A stretch of DNA of 64,000 bases from Rhododendron vialii (GCF_030253575.1 NC_080559.1:14545001-14609000); one strand, 5' to 3'; counted from the first letter of the stretch, positions 48,841 through 61,516 are shown. The notes: generated from the letters alone by a model not told the origin. A program made the numbers and translations.

Positions 48841-49423
48841 CAGAGCAGGGCCGTCCCTCAGGGAAGATGAGCTCCTCGGGCCCCCAAATTTCTTTTTAAA
48901 TTAGGGCTCCATTTCATAGGTTGTTATACTAGGTATATAACACAAAATCCCATTATGTTAGTGCAATTACTATTTTGTCGCTGAAGATGTAAGAAAATTC
49001 ATATTTAAGTGATACTTTGCATTCTTGTAATGATCAATCCTTTCGAAAACTTAGGCTCCGTTCCACAAACCTTCTTAAAAAATAATCAGCTTATTTCACA
49101 TTTTTAAACTTAAAAATAAAGTAAATAAAAAATAATTTTTTAAATTTTTTTACATTGTATAAAAGATCTCGATAAGATCTTTCAAACAAGATCCATATTG
49201 CATATTTTTAGATTTTAATAAATCTATATTTTTTTAGCTTGAAATTGCCTTCTTAAAAAATAAGAGCTTTTTTACGTTCCGAAACGGAGCCTTAATCTAC
49301 CTGATTATAAGTTTTCCTTATTTCAAATTGATTTATTGTTTATTTTGTTTGCTTGTAAAAGTACATAAGGGGCCCCAACCTTCAAGTTCGCTTAGAGCCC
49401 CCAAAATGTCAAGGATGGCCCTG
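48841..49423. mobile_element. Non-autonomous hAT element in the leader intron of the receptor-kinase remnant
   Basis: A 583-bp insertion is flanked by a perfect 8-bp target-site duplication, CTCAGATC (48833-48840 and 49424-49431). Ends carry inverted CAGGGCCGTCC and GGATGGCCCTG, with GGGCCCCCAAATTT-type sequence just inside. The left end has five extra bases (CAGAG) before the matching repeat. No transposase. A second MITE is nested inside. Confidence 0.85.
49054..49291. mobile_element. Tourist-like (PIF/Harbinger) MITE nested in the hAT element
   Basis: A 238-bp element with inverted ends GGCTCCGTTCC and GAAACGGAGCC is flanked on both sides by TTA (49051-49053 and 49292-49294), the classic PIF/Harbinger target. 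It is inside the hAT element, so it inserted later. The interior is AT-rich with short inverted blocks (CTTCTTAAAAAATAA near both ends). Confidence 0.7.
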
Positions 49424-49978
49424 CTCAGATCTTCTGTTGTTTCTCGCCAGTGTAGAGCTTGAACAACGATTCTTTCTTCTAAATGTTGTTTCTGTTTTAC
49501 TGATTTAATTTGATTGGGTTTTGTAATTTTCCATTTTTTTTAACGCACATGTACACCTATAAACTCACATAATTATACATAGAGTTAGCAATTGAAATAC
49601 TTGTATGTGATTATCTGGGTCAACACAGAACAAACCAATAATTTTTGGGCACAATTTTTCAGGGAATTCTCGTCATATACTCCTCCGATGAGGAACACGG
49701 ATGGGTGTCATCAGTTCTCAGTCTTTGCATTCTAAGCCTCTGTGGTGCATTTAGTTTCAGCTGCAAATTATGTGCCAGCTGAAGATATCCTACTTAACTG
49801 TGGGGCTTCTTCGCAAGCTAAAGATACCGATAATCACCAATGGACTTCAGATATTGGGTTAAACATTTTTTCTGCAGTTGGGAGTTCATCTGTTTCTACT
49901 GTTGCTACCCAAGCCCCTCCGGTTCCTCAATATGCCCCTGGGCTTCATCAAGGTTCGATTTCTAGCCCCATCGATTGA

Positions 49979-52900
49979 CACCTACTATAGCATCGATTTT
50001 TGCCTACCCGTTAGCCTAAAAATCAGATCTTTATATAGCTTAATAAAACATCAAATCATACCATCTATAAATTCAGTTCTATTGTGGGTGTATCTCCAAA
50101 CTTGGAGGGATAAAGTTTTCTATTTCTATTTTGTTTATTGATCTAATACTAATTGATGTGAACAAGACAAATCATACAAAGTGAACTTAGGCCTGATACG
50201 ACACGCGGCAAGATAGAATCGGTTGCGAGAGCCAACTCAGCCAAGAGGCTTTATGATGGACCGGAGGTTTGTAATCGTTGCACCAGCTAAGAGAGTTAGA
50301 GACGAGGAGTAAGACTGTAGGAAGACGTCGCTTTTAGAGCTCTTTAAGAAACCAATTGCTAAAAGTAAAAATCAAAAATTCGGTCTGCCGACACTTTTTG
50401 GCTACCAATTTTTTTCCCTTAACCTCTTTCTCTAACTGTATATCTACTTCTTTCTATCTCAGATATGGGAATTCTACTCCATGGTCAGGTTTCGTTGACG
50501 TAAGATCTCTAATTTTTCCTTTTTATTCAGCTTCTTGAATTTCTAGAGTTCTCATAAATTTGATTCATTTGGGGGCTATATGTATGGCACTCCTACTATT
50601 CAGGCTTTTCTGTTTGTATAATACCAAGATTAAATGTAAAGCTGATGTTGCTAAGGTTGTAGCATTTTGGTTGGAGCTTGGCAAGGATAAGAAGTGGGGA
50701 GGGTTTGAAATTGGGGGAATTGAGGGCTTATCACCCGGTAATGCTTTCGTGTTTGTCTCCTGCAGGTTTCAAGGAACAACAAAAGAGCCATACCATGTGA
50801 ACTGAATAAAGGTTAGAAAATACCTATTGTAATTAATTGGTTGTTCCTTGTGTCAATGTTGCTTTATTTGTTTTGGAAGAAAAGTACTACTTGGCTACCA
50901 TACATAATTGCTTAAGATGATCTTATTTGGCAATATTTATTGCAGCAGAAAGATGGACTCAATGTTAGAGCACATGTGGAACACTCGATGAATTCAAGAA
51001 AAAAATTTCCCAAGGGCTAATATAAGGTATTACTTCTGGTTTGGCCAACAAGAAAAAACTTCACTTTGGAATTACTTCCTAGCAAATAAACATTTATGTC
51101 ATTGCAATTGCGGTCCATCCATGGGTGAGCAGATTATTTGGGGTATTGTATGTTATGTTGTTTGTCATGTTCTATTTCACTCCACCCCTTTCATTTACAT
51201 GTTGAGTATTTCATATTTGAGAATAGGTTTGATGGGGGAAAAAACTAAGATAATTTTTGGTGATAGGGCTCCATTGGATGGTACAAATGCTTGGCATAAT
51301 CATAGTCCTAGAGAGCTTCTTTAGTACTAACTCATTTAGGGCTCGGCATAGGAATGTTAATAAGGATAATTGCATGATTCATATTTGACAATAGGTCTGA
51401 TGGGGGAAAAAATTAAGATAATTTTTGGTAATAGGGCTCCATTGGATAGTACAAATGCTTGGCATAATCATAGTCCTAGAGAGCTCCTTTAGTACTGACT
51501 CATTTAGGGCTCGGCATAGGAATGTTAGTAAGGATAATTGCACGATAGTGCAGAATTGAACTTGCTTACAAGTTCGAGTATGTGAGTGCAATTGCTACTT
51601 ATGTTAAAATTATTACCATTGTGCAAGGCAATAGTCCTGGATTGAAATGTTTTTTTTTAAAACTTAAACATGGTGGTTTAAGGCAGGAGGACAAGAAACG
51701 CATCCAAGAAAAAAAGTTGAACATCTGGTCTCATACTTGTAGAAGCAGCAAACAACCAATAGTTATTTCATTTTATTTGCTTCTCTTTTTCTTGTTCAAT
51801 ATTTTTGCTATTTCCTGGTATCCCATCTATGGAATGGATGCTGATTGTAGTTGTATGAGTTGATTTTACAGCGATTTAGTAGAATGAAGAAAATTCTGAC
51901 CATCTCGAATTGGCCTCGAAAGACTTTTTCACAGACTGAATTCTGTCGGCATCATTTCTTTTAAATTAGGAAATTTTCGGTCTACCTAATTTTTGGCTTC
52001 CTAAAATCTTCAACTAAAAAAAGCTAATATTGTGAATGTGAAGGACTACAACTTTGGAATGATTATCTAGGGGGAGTTTTTCCTTTTTCTTTCTTCTAGG
52101 CCCATCTTTCCTTGATTACATCATGTTGCTTGTGCTATTTGTAAGAAATTGGTAGATAATTAGAAGTATGTTGATGTGTGTTGAATGAGTCTGTCTTTTG
52201 TTTTAAATATTAGGACTTGAGGAGTCAATTGTAAATATTTTGGCTATCAGTATTCTAGATCCTAAGAAAATATCATTATGTATTGAATTGCATAAGGTCA
52301 ACTACCATGCTACACATACTGCTTTATATATGGGTCACAAGAATTAATTTAGGAATCTGAGCTCAATGGTGATGTTGTTGATGTCAAAAGTCAAGGTGTT
52401 TAGCCATCTAATCTCAGTTATCATGTAACACATACGATTGTCACAAGGAATGAAGACCTATTCTGTAGGTGCATGTACATAACCTTGAGCTAGAAATTGC
52501 AGAAATGCTAAGTTCAGAGGAGACGATTGGCATGTATATTTAATGTGGAAGCAAATTTTACTTCCAAGTCTAGACAAACTAGGATTAGTTTTGGGGTTTC
52601 AATTTTATGCTTATGGACTGTATTTTGACTGTATATATGCGTAATTTTCAATTTTTGGACTAGATTCAAATTTTTGCTCACAAACTTTGATTTCTTGGTA
52701 AGGGTTTTTTGCTCGCAGAGTTTGATTTCCAGATTCAGAATTTTTGGATTAGGGTTTTGATCAGGCTTTGATTTTTAGTTAGGGTTTTGATTTTTGGTTT
52801 TAGTTTTTAATTTTTGGTTATTATTTTTACTGTATTTATGTGTATGCAAGTCTAGATTAGTAGTTGAATGGCATATATTGTTGGCTACTGTCGGCTATGA

Positions 52901-53617
52901 TGTGAATTTCATATATTGTTCATTGTGATGTTTAAAAATCTGAGCCAAAAGGCATAGAGTGCAATTTGAATGCAGTTTGTAATGCAATTTGATGAATGCA
53001 ATTTTTAGTAGACTTTGAATGCAGTTTTAGTGCACATTGTTATGGAAATACAACTGTTGCTGTGTGTGTGTGGGTGTCCAAACTGCAATTTTATTGGAGA
53101 TCTAAGGCTGTTGCTGTGTGTGTGGGTGTTCAAACTGCAGTCTCTGTCGCAATAATGATTGTCTGAGCTCGCAAATGGCCTACTTCCAGTTTTCAACTAT
53201 ATTTCTCTGTGTATTGAGTTTGGCAGCTATGTGCAATGTTGGACACAATTTTTTTCCCTCCCAAAAAGAGGTCCCTTTTTTTAAAAATCGGCCTTGAGAA
53301 TGGACCCTTACTCAAGGATAGATAGAAGTATTGATTTTGAAAGATGGGTGCATTGGAAATCCTGTGAGGGTCAATTAAGGAATGGTACAAAGTTGGAGAT
53401 AAATTAAAAGACATATCTAGCCTATATCAAAACTCCCTTAAATGGGCATGCATTCGTGCTGTGCATGAAGGTGCACCTAGTATGGAAAAAAAAAAGGTTT
53501 AACTTTCTACTTTAGAGATAAGTACTTTAGAGATAAGCTAGCAGATGATCCACAAATTGAAACTTTGATTTCAATTGGGGATAAAAAGAAAAAACCTTTG
53601 ATTTCAATTTTTGAATA
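49979..53617. other. Gene-free interval with duplicated segments
   Basis: No recognised protein. ORFs of 60-93 codons here show no family motifs. A 168-bp tandem duplication is at 51211-51546. A stretch at about 52670-52800 repeats TTAGGGTTTTGATTTTT words. A short TGTGTGTGGGTGT pair occurs near 53060-53130. Confidence 0.5.
51211..51546. repeat. Tandem duplication, 2 x 168 bp
   Basis: Two adjacent copies (51211-51378 and 51379-51546) begin TCATATTTGA and share AGGGCTCCATTGGAT, ATGCTTGGCATAATCATAG and GGCTCGGCATAGGAATGTTA, with only a few substitutions between them. Confidence 0.9.
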
Positions 53618-53850
53618 CTCCCTCCATTCTAAAAAGGATGAAATTTTTGAAACTCGTGTAATTTTTTATCACTTATATCTTTCAATCTATAATATTTTTC
53701 ATGAGTTTGAAAACTTTGTATAATAGAACTAATCGAGAACTATTAAACAAGATCTATATTGCATAAATTTTGAGATCCATATTAAAAAATATTAGGAATT
53801 GAAATTGGCACGAATATCAAAAATTGACATTCAATTTGAGACGGAGGGAG
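53618..53850. mobile_element. Stowaway-like MITE
   Basis: A 233-bp element with inverted ends CTCCCTCCATTCTAAAAAGG and GAGACGGAGGGAG, flanked by TA on both sides (53616-53617 and 53851-53852). These are the hallmarks of Stowaway/Mariner MITEs in plants. Confidence 0.85.
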
Positions 53851-54001
53851 TAAATTTTTTTTTTTTCAAACAAAATACTACATTCTATTGCTGAATACTA
53901 GTAGTTTTATTCGAAGATAAAGATGACTTTCTATCATTCATTGCTGTGTCGTCTTTAAGTAGGAAATTCAACTATAAAAAGCGGCCGGCATTTAATCATT
54001 A

Positions 54002-54175
54002 CTCCCTCCGTTCCGATTTCTTTATCTAATCTCGGATTTTCAACTTATTAAAAAATCAAATCCAATCCATTGATTTGAAAATTTAGATAATCTAATTCAT
54101 TGATTTTAAAATTGGACAGTCAATTAGAGAAATGTATAAATCAAAAAGAGGACAAACAAATTGGGACGGAGGGAG
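54002..54175. mobile_element. Stowaway-like MITE
   Basis: A 174-bp element with inverted ends CTCCCTCCGTTCCGATTTC and AATTGGGACGGAGGGAG, flanked by TA on both sides (54000-54001 and 54176-54177). It lies about 150 bp from the previous Stowaway-like element but has a different interior. Confidence 0.85.
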
Positions 54176-54483
54176 TAGTATTTTGGAATAGAAAAAGAAA
54201 GTGCCTTTAATTCCCTCTGAAGTTACTTAAACGTCACGAATCAGGGTTTCGTGCTGCGCATGGCAATAATTATGAGCATTATTTTGGCGTAATTTAACCG
54301 GTCTTTGTTCTTTACGCACACCCAGAAGTGAGAAAACCACTGAAATAATATATATGATATTCATTACTCACTCCAGTGGCGGAGTTTATTAAGGGGATGA
54401 TAGCTATTTTCACACCATATATTTAGTGATTCCAATTAAGAAAGTGATGTCTATGTTCCCGTTTGGCTCCAGGCAGATTTGAG

Positions 54484-54690
54484 TTTTGTTCACCCTATAC
54501 TTAAGTAAGATGGTGAACATTACTCTCTTTCGTATTGGTTGAAATGGTGTAGATCGCACCACAAAGTGTGTGAATCTCACAACAAAGTGATGTCATGCTT
54601 ACCAAAAAGTGTATTGCACGGGTAAGACCTACACCATTTCAATCAATAAGAGAAAAGATAATGTTCACATTTTAAGGAGGGTGAACAAAA
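54484..54690. repeat. Hairpin MITE, about 207 bp
   Basis: TTTTGTTCACCCT at the left is inverted as AGGGTGAACAAAA at the right. Inner pairs include TTGGTTGAAATGGTGTAG and CTACACCATTTCAATCAA. The element folds almost end to end. Superfamily and target duplication are not determined. Confidence 0.8.
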
Positions 54691-55865
54691 TTTGTAGATA
54701 GGCAGCGAGTTTTGATCTCTCTATCGGTACCTCTCCACGTGCAAATTTGAGTAGGGGGAACTTGAGCAAACAATACACTGACAAAAACATGGATTAATTC
54801 AATGTTTTATTTTGGATCCTTTTTTTTTTTTTTTGGCATTACAGAGAACTTTACAGACTGTCTCAAGATTGATGAAATAGATCAATCTACTTAATTCATA
54901 CTCGAAAGAAATAACGTTACTACAAATTTTGTGAAACAAATGTTTAGAACCCAAAAGAAGAGAGCATGCATTTCTTGCTCTTTCACTAAAAAGAAGAAGA
55001 AGAGAGATTTAATACGTAAATCTTGTGAGTTTTGACATTATAAATTTTTTGAATCCAATCTTGATATGGCATATTTAATCAAAGAAAAATGTATAAATAT
55101 CTGTAAGATATGTATTGCTATCCGAACTCATTTGAAATTATTTGCGTGTTATCATCCATCTAGTGGACGGAGGTTAGCAAGATCGTTAATCAAACAGAGG
55201 GTAAGGTAGTCCGATGCATTTACTTATGGGACAAAGACCAACCCTATATTCCCTTGCCTTTCTTTGATATTAATTATCAAAACACATCATGGGCCGTCAT
55301 TTTCCCTTCTTTGATGTCTTGTCTATTTATGTTCTCTATGGATCTGGATTTACACGTTCTTAAGCCTCTGAAGGCAAATGGGCCAACATTTAAGATTAGA
55401 GAGCTAAACCAATCGCCACTTTATAGGCTCAAATCCTTCTTTTTATTGGGCTTCAAACCAGTACTTAAAATTTTACTAGGTTTTTACTTGGCAAAACCCA
55501 AAGGAAATTCTGTTTTATTTTAGTTCGGCTTAATAAGCCCCCTTGCTTTTTTTGGGTGTGTTAGTAAATTCTTTTTTTCCTTTGTTAATTTTGTGTCAAG
55601 TTTTTTTAAATTATTTGTTCGTCTCAACGAGAGGAATAAAAAATGTTAATAATTATGAACCAAACTCAAAAGTTTCAAAAAATAAGCCAAAAAGAGTAAT
55701 AAAAAAGCAAAATTACCAATAGTCTGAAGCTAAGTTATTCAATTGATTCTAGAAAGAATGAATTTCATTGTGAGGAAATTAAAATTAATAGGTCAATCAC
55801 AGTTGTACATAAATAAATATGACAAAGTACCCAAAAGGAAAACAAATAAATTTGATCTGTCAGTG

Positions 55866-56140
55866 CTTGTATCATGTTGGTGCTACTGTTTACTATGTTT
55901 TTTTCACGTCCCTAAAAGATGGCCCAATCCCGCCCGCTTAAGTACTTATTTGTCATGCCGGGTTTTTAGCTAGGTACTTGTAAACGTGTCATGCTTGTAA
56001 ACGTGCCATGCTTGTATCATGTTGGTGCTACTGTTTACTATGGTTTTTTCACGTCCTTACAAGACGGCTCAACCGAGTCCGCTTAAGTACTTATTTGTCA
56101 CGTCGGGTTGCTAGCTACTTGTAAACGTGCCGTGCTTATA
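55866..56140. repeat. Tandem duplication, period 145 bp
   Basis: CTTGTATCATGTTGGTGCTA, then CACGTCC and CCGCTTAAGTACTTATTTGT, occur at 55866 and again at 56011. Copies differ by substitutions and end in repeated TTGTAAACGTG(C/T)CATGC words. Confidence 0.85.
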
Positions 56141-56761
56141 TATGTCGACATTCAAGTAGTAAGCGCATGCGCCCTCTCGTTATCGACAACTTCATTTGCC
56201 GGACCTGCAGCTAGCGTCTCCAAATGGCAAATTACTAAAACGATGGAAGTCATCAAAATGAGTCCTATCCTAAAAAACAAACAGTCGTCACTTGGAAATT
56301 ACGTGGCACCATCCTTTTCTACGTGTCGCTTTGCCCTGCCTTATCATGGAATGAATCACCCCATTATTTTTCTCATTTATTCACAAACGAACAAAATATA
56401 GGATTAATACACGACAGGGCTATTCAGTATATATTACTTACTAATAATAAGATTTTTACTTGTGATAGTGACTTGAAGCAAGAGCAACTTCTCCACCGCT
56501 CCCCCCCCCCCCACACACACACACACACACACACAACAGCACTAAGGTTTTTTGAGGAATGACAAGAAACAGTTTAGAAGGGTTAGTATGTTAGTAGACG
56601 ATGAGTCTCGAATTTAGGACTTTGGTGAACTTGGAACAAGCACCGAACCAACTAGGTCAACTTGCAAATTTTAAGCACTAAGGTTGAGGGCTAAACTAAT
56701 GAGCCGGACTCCTTCTGAGGTTTCCCACTAATTTGTTTAATAGATTATTCGAAGGGATATT

Positions 56762-57856
56762 AGAGCATCTCTAGCAGATTCTTCAGATCTCGCATGGAAT
56801 AAGTGCTCCATGCAGATCCCTCATATCCCAAATAATTTAAACTCACCCCTTAAGTTTCTTTTCTCTCTCTTCAAATTTGAAGAATGCCCCTCACCCCTCA
56901 AATCTCAAAATTTTGTTATTTTAGTATTACTTTGTTTTACCATGTTGCACCAAACAATATATAGAAAGTATTTTATTATTTATTTTACCCAACTTGCTAT
57001 AAATATATATACGTACTTGCATTTTTTACTTGTTTCGCAACCAAAAAAAAAAAATCATCTCGTCTTTTCTTCTTTCACCTATTTTTGTTTCATAATTTTG
57101 AACATGAACTTTTAGTATTAAAAGTTTAATTATTTGAGAAAAAAGCTAAGTATTTCGATTGAAGATACAACATTAAAAAGTTATCACAGATAACACAATT
57201 ATCTGGAAATATAGTATTTATTATAGAAAGTTATAACTGAAGGATTATGCAATAAAGAAGAGTGGTCAAAAAATTTTTGTAATGTGAAAGGCGTATCTTT
57301 TTATATTTATATCTTAAATATCAATAGAACTAGAAAAAATCATATGTAATTCATAGAACTAGTATATTTTGTATCCAATATAGATATTGTTTGATGAATT
57401 TTACCTAGCTCTATTAGAATTATATTTATAATCATAAAATTCATAATGAATTGTAAAATATATCCATTTTTTAAGAGATGTATGAAAATGGACAATTTTT
57501 GTAGGACGGGCAGAGTAAAATATTAACTCCATCCGTCCCATAAAAATGTCCATATATTTTCACTATTTATATCTTGCATAAATTTATCCATATTTGCTAA
57601 TATGTACTCCATATCTTTCATATGCAATATGAATCTTGTTAGATAGATTTCATTTAGTTTTAAATAAAATCATAAAAATATTATAAATAAAAAAATAAAA
57701 AAATGTGTGAGTAGTAAAAATGATGGTCTTTGTGGAATGGAGGAAGTAGTTTGAAGGGTCTAATGGAGTGTACCACAAAATCTCAAGCTTCAAAATTTGA
57801 AGAGTGGTAGCAAAGTACAATTTTGAGCTAACATTTGAGGTGTCTGGTAGATATGT
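56762..57856. repeat. GAGCATCTCTAGCAG-type MITE, expanded by nested insertion
   Basis: The left end AGAGCATCTCTAGCAGATTC is a widespread plant MITE end. A degenerate inverted counterpart (TTTGAGGTGTCTGGTAGATA) lies near 57835-57856, with CTCAAATCTCAAAATTTTG-like sequence inside each end. The interior is much longer than usual and includes a Stowaway-like element. The right boundary is uncertain. Confidence 0.45.
57537..57746. mobile_element. Stowaway-like MITE nested in the larger repeat
   Basis: CTCCATCCGTCCCATAAAAA at the left and GTGGAATGGAGGAAG at the right are imperfect inverted ends of Stowaway type, with TA at the right flank. A further end-like sequence (GTAGGACGGGCAGAGTA) just to the left at about 57501 suggests a second, damaged copy. 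Confidence 0.55.
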
Positions 57857-58206
57857 TTTTACAAAAAAATAGCGCATTCAGATTTTAGTAAGGGCTTGAT
57901 CAATTCATTTAAATTTTTTCATACGAATTTAGAGGAAAAACCGATTAGCTCTTACGAATATCTGAATTTGCTGATTTTTTTTTACCAAAACTCTTAAATT
58001 TTTTTTTTTAACAAATTAAACGGCTCTGATAAACTATATGAGATCTAAGTCACATAATGCATATGCGTGAGCGTGAAAGCATCTTCGAATCCCATCTCAA
58101 CCAATTAAAATTGGTGAGAGCGATGGTTGATAGCGCGAGTGCAATGCAAGGATTGAGAGCAAAAGCATTGAGCATTCTCGATATGAAATCCACACAATCT
58201 GTTGTA

Positions 58207-58971
58207 CTTGTTTGATTCGCGGATTGAAAATGATGGGATTAACAGTCCTGGGATTAATAGTCCCTGAATTATTTGTCCTGGATTAATTTCATCCATAATT
58301 TCACCCAATCCCATGTTTGATTCGCGTGGGATTAATTATGGGATAAGGAATAGTAACTTTTTAAAAAAAAATTCAAAAACATTTTTCGAAAAAAGAAAAA
58401 AAACTAGCTTTTGAAACTTTTTTTGAAGAAAAAGGTTTTTTGAAAACATTTTTCAAACAAAATAGTTTTTGAAATCATTTTTTGAGAAAATAAAGTTTTA
58501 AAAAACATTTTTCGTATTTTTTTAACAAAAATAATTTTCTGAAAACATTTTTGAAAAACATGAAAGTTTTGAAAATATATATTTTTTAAAGTTTTTGTAA
58601 AAAATTTTGAAAAATAAGAAAGTTTTGAACATATATATTTTAAAAACAAAATTTCAAAACAATTTCTGAAATTAATATTTTTTAAAAATATTTTTTGAAA
58701 TTAATATTTTTAAATTTTAAAAAAAAAACATTTTCTGAAATTAATATTAAAGAAAATAATTCTGAAAATACTTTTTGAAAACAATTCCTTATTTGTTAAT
58801 CCTACGTAATCCCACCTCCCCCCCTAGGATTATTTAGTACCCCCCATATAGGGATAAAATTAATCCTGGGATTAATAATCCCGACAGTCATTTCGGAAAC
58901 CAAACGTGGGATAACTCAGGATTAGGTACATTTAGTCATATCCCAGGCAGTTAATCCGCGAATCAAACGAG
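58207..58971. repeat. Inverted-repeat element with degenerate AAAACATTTTT interior
   Basis: The ends CTTGTTTGATTCGCGGATT and AATCCGCGAATCAAACGAG are inverted repeats; inner blocks with CCTGGGATTAAT and ATTAATCCTGGG also pair. The centre (about 58360-58780) is a run of degenerate AAAACATTTTT(C/T)GAAAA units on both strands. No ORF with meaning and no confident target duplication. Confidence 0.7.
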
Positions 58972-59638
58972 GCTAGTGTACACCAACTGATATACCCATA
59001 GTTTTTTTTTTTTAAACTTAATGAAAACGAAAGTTATGAATATTGACAGCCCGTTTGAATCACTTAGCTTATTTATTCATTAGAAAAACAAGAAACACAT
59101 ATTATAAAGATTTAAAAAATCTTTGGACAATATTTTTATTTATTTATTGAAGTTGTTTTTAATTTTTAATTACTGTTCGTTTCTAATTTGTGTACTTTGG
59201 AGGAGTTACCGAACAAGCAACGCAACCAATTAATTAATGTAGAAAGAGCGTTGAGATCTATATGCAATTTGCTTTCCAAATTGTCATGCTCTGCCAAATT
59301 GCTTCTATTTTAAAATTAGATAGATATTTATTGTTTTTTCGGCATAATGTTGTGCAAAAATGGCTGGATTCGAGTTTTTCAGCATGATTGTTGAGCCCGG
59401 ATGCTGCCAAGCACCTTTTGTCAGGCGGGGGTCGAGCGTATTCAATTGTTTATCCCGACATGAAAGACTCAGATTGAATTTGAGCAGATACAGATTAGAG
59501 CTGTCTTTTGCTCAGTCAAGATCCGAGCCGTCGACTGCCGAGATGAACGATCTAATCGGCCGCTCGACACTCGTTTGACAAGGGGGTGTTTGACAACATT
59601 CCCATTCCCAAAACTAACATTTCTGTCAGGCAGTAAAC

Positions 59639-59757
59639 CAGATAGGGGTGGGGCGGGGTACCCATAAATTATCTGGTTCGGGTTTGGGGCGGGACTAAAT
59701 TTTTCGGGTTGGGGTGTAGCAAAACCCGCCCCGTCCCGTCGACATTCCTAATTTCCT
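59639..59757. repeat. Dispersed GC-rich repeat, copy 2
   Basis: Matches the segment at 5605-5740 over about 120 bp: GGGGTGGGGCGGGGTACCCA, TAAATTATCTGG, AATTTTTCGGGTTGGGGT and CATTCCTAATTTCC. Probably two members of one unidentified repeat family. Confidence 0.5.
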
Positions 59758-60729
59758 ACTGCCTTCACCCTGCTTCAAGATTAGTAAGTATAAATAATGT
59801 AGTTTTATGAATGGAAAAAAGAACAAATTATTTTGAAGTGGTTGTGTACCTTTTTTTTTAGAAACACAAACATAATCCATTAATTAAAACAATTTAGCTA
59901 ATCTTGAAGTGGTTGTGTCCTTGATCACACTGAATATCATTAGATCTGATACTTGATGTGACATTCAATTTGTTGACTTGCATTTCATTTGATATGCACT
60001 CCAAAGTATTTTTACATCTGACAAAAAAGTTATGGGGACATCAAAATATATATACCAGCTATACATCGGATTGTATGAGACCCTTTTGGGGATCCTACAC
60101 AAATGATCTGTCGTTTATCTAAATATTTATAAAAGGATCCTGTAAAAAAAAATCAGCTCAATCAAACGAATTTTAAAAATTTTGCAAAAATATTATGAAA
60201 ATGCAGCCAACAATTTTAATTAATTCCTTTTGGAATATAGATCACTAATGACTAAATAAAATTGAAGTTAACTCAGTGCTTCTATTGTTTAATTTTATGT
60301 TACATTGACTGATCAAATTCACTAACCCATTAGCATCAATTCTGACATAGAAAAATGAATGGAGATCATATAATGTGGTGTTTCCTCATGTGATCTTTCA
60401 TGTGATTAAAATGAGTTCCACTATGGCTCTATTTTATAATTTGACCCGTTCATTTTATAGGCTTCGATGTGCAGATTGATTAGTTATCGGCAAAGACAAC
60501 ATCGAATAACATTTGACTAAATTCAAATAAACAGTCAGATATATACCGATGTTTGAGCAATCTAATGTTTTTCATAAAAAAAATACTTTCATATCTACAG
60601 AAATAAACAACTTGACTCAAACTATAGCAATTTTATGGCAATGAGGCCGGTTATCAAATATCAATTCCAAAGTGTGGACTGGGGGACCTGCTGACTAGCA
60701 TGGTCGGCATGTGTAGGGTGTTGGCCCTC
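59758..60729. other. Gene-free AT-rich interval
   Basis: No recognised gene. One stretch at about 60080-60180 (GAGACCCTTTTGGGGATCC, then TAAAAGGATCCTGTAAAAAA) resembles one arm of the palindromic elements that follow. Confidence 0.5.
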
Positions 60730-61393
60730 CAATACGCCCCATTTTGGTGCTACAAACACATTCTCTCTTTGTTCTTGTTTGGTACCATTAATTTGCCATT
60801 GGCAAGATGGTTAATGATTAATTGATTTTTTTGTGGGGCTCATTTTGGGTCCTACAAAACTGATTCAAACCGCTCATTATTCTTAAAATATTTTTATGGC
60901 TTTCTACAAAAAAGAAAAAGAAAAAGAAAAAGAAAAAGAAAAAGGACTCAATCTGATATCCTTTAGAGTTTTTTAAGAATTCGTTGAGCAAAACACTTAA
61001 TTTTAGAATAATAATTTATCTTATTTTGATAGGATCCATTTCGGGTCCTATAAAGATAATTGAAAACGCTCAATCTAATATCTATAAGAGTTTTTTCAGA
61101 ATTCATATGATGCCTTACGAATTTTGAAAAAGCTCTTACTAATATCGCATTGAGCCCTTTTTTTTTTTTTTTTTGAAGAACTTCATAAAAATATTGTAAG
61201 AATAATGAGCAATTTGAATAAGTTTTGCGTGGGACCAAAAATGAGCCCCACAAAAAAATTCAAATTTTTTTCTTGGTACGTCAGAAATTCAAAAAAAAAA
61301 AAAAAATCAATTAATCATTAACCATCTTGCCAATTTAATGGTACCAAACAAGGAACAAAGAGGATGTGTTTGTAGCACCAAAACGGGGCCATA
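60730..61393. repeat. Long palindrome, about 660 bp
   Basis: The left arm starts CCAATACGCCCCATTTTGGT and the right arm ends with ACCAAAACGGGGCCATATTG, its near reverse complement. Inner blocks GCCATTGGCAAGATGGTTAA and TTAACCATCTTGCCAATTTA, and GTGGGGCTCATTTTGGGTCC and GGACCAAAAATGAGCCCCAC, pair well. An (AAAAAG)n microsatellite sits at about 60908-60943. No ORF. Confidence 0.85.
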
Positions 61394-61516
61394 TTGTACA
61401 GCCAGCCAGCACCCATGCCGACGGAAGGTTTTGAATACCGTATCGAGTATGGTATCGGTTTTGTTAGTGGTAAGGTACGTATCGGTACCGGTGTAATATC
61501 GGGCAGTAATGATTCT

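Larger units (their letters stand above)
48170..49978 (+). pseudogene. CrRLK1L receptor-like kinase (FERONIA/THESEUS type), 5' fragment only
   Basis: A malectin-like receptor kinase of this family would sense cell-wall state at the plasma membrane; only its beginning is present. A GA- and GAC-rich leader (about 48170-48628) ends at a GTAATT donor, and a leader intron of about 1 kb ends at a TTTTCAG acceptor near 49661. The ATG is at 49688. Translation gives MRNTDGCHQFSVFAF, then a TAA stop at 49733-49735 inside what should be the signal peptide. The same frame continues with SAANYVPAEDILLNCG and DNHQWTSDIG, which match the first malectin block of CrRLK1L proteins. Similarity stops after about 49950, and the rest of the ectodomain, transmembrane segment and kinase are absent. 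The stop and truncation mark it as dead. Family recognition is from motifs; leader limits are approximate. Confidence 0.75.
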
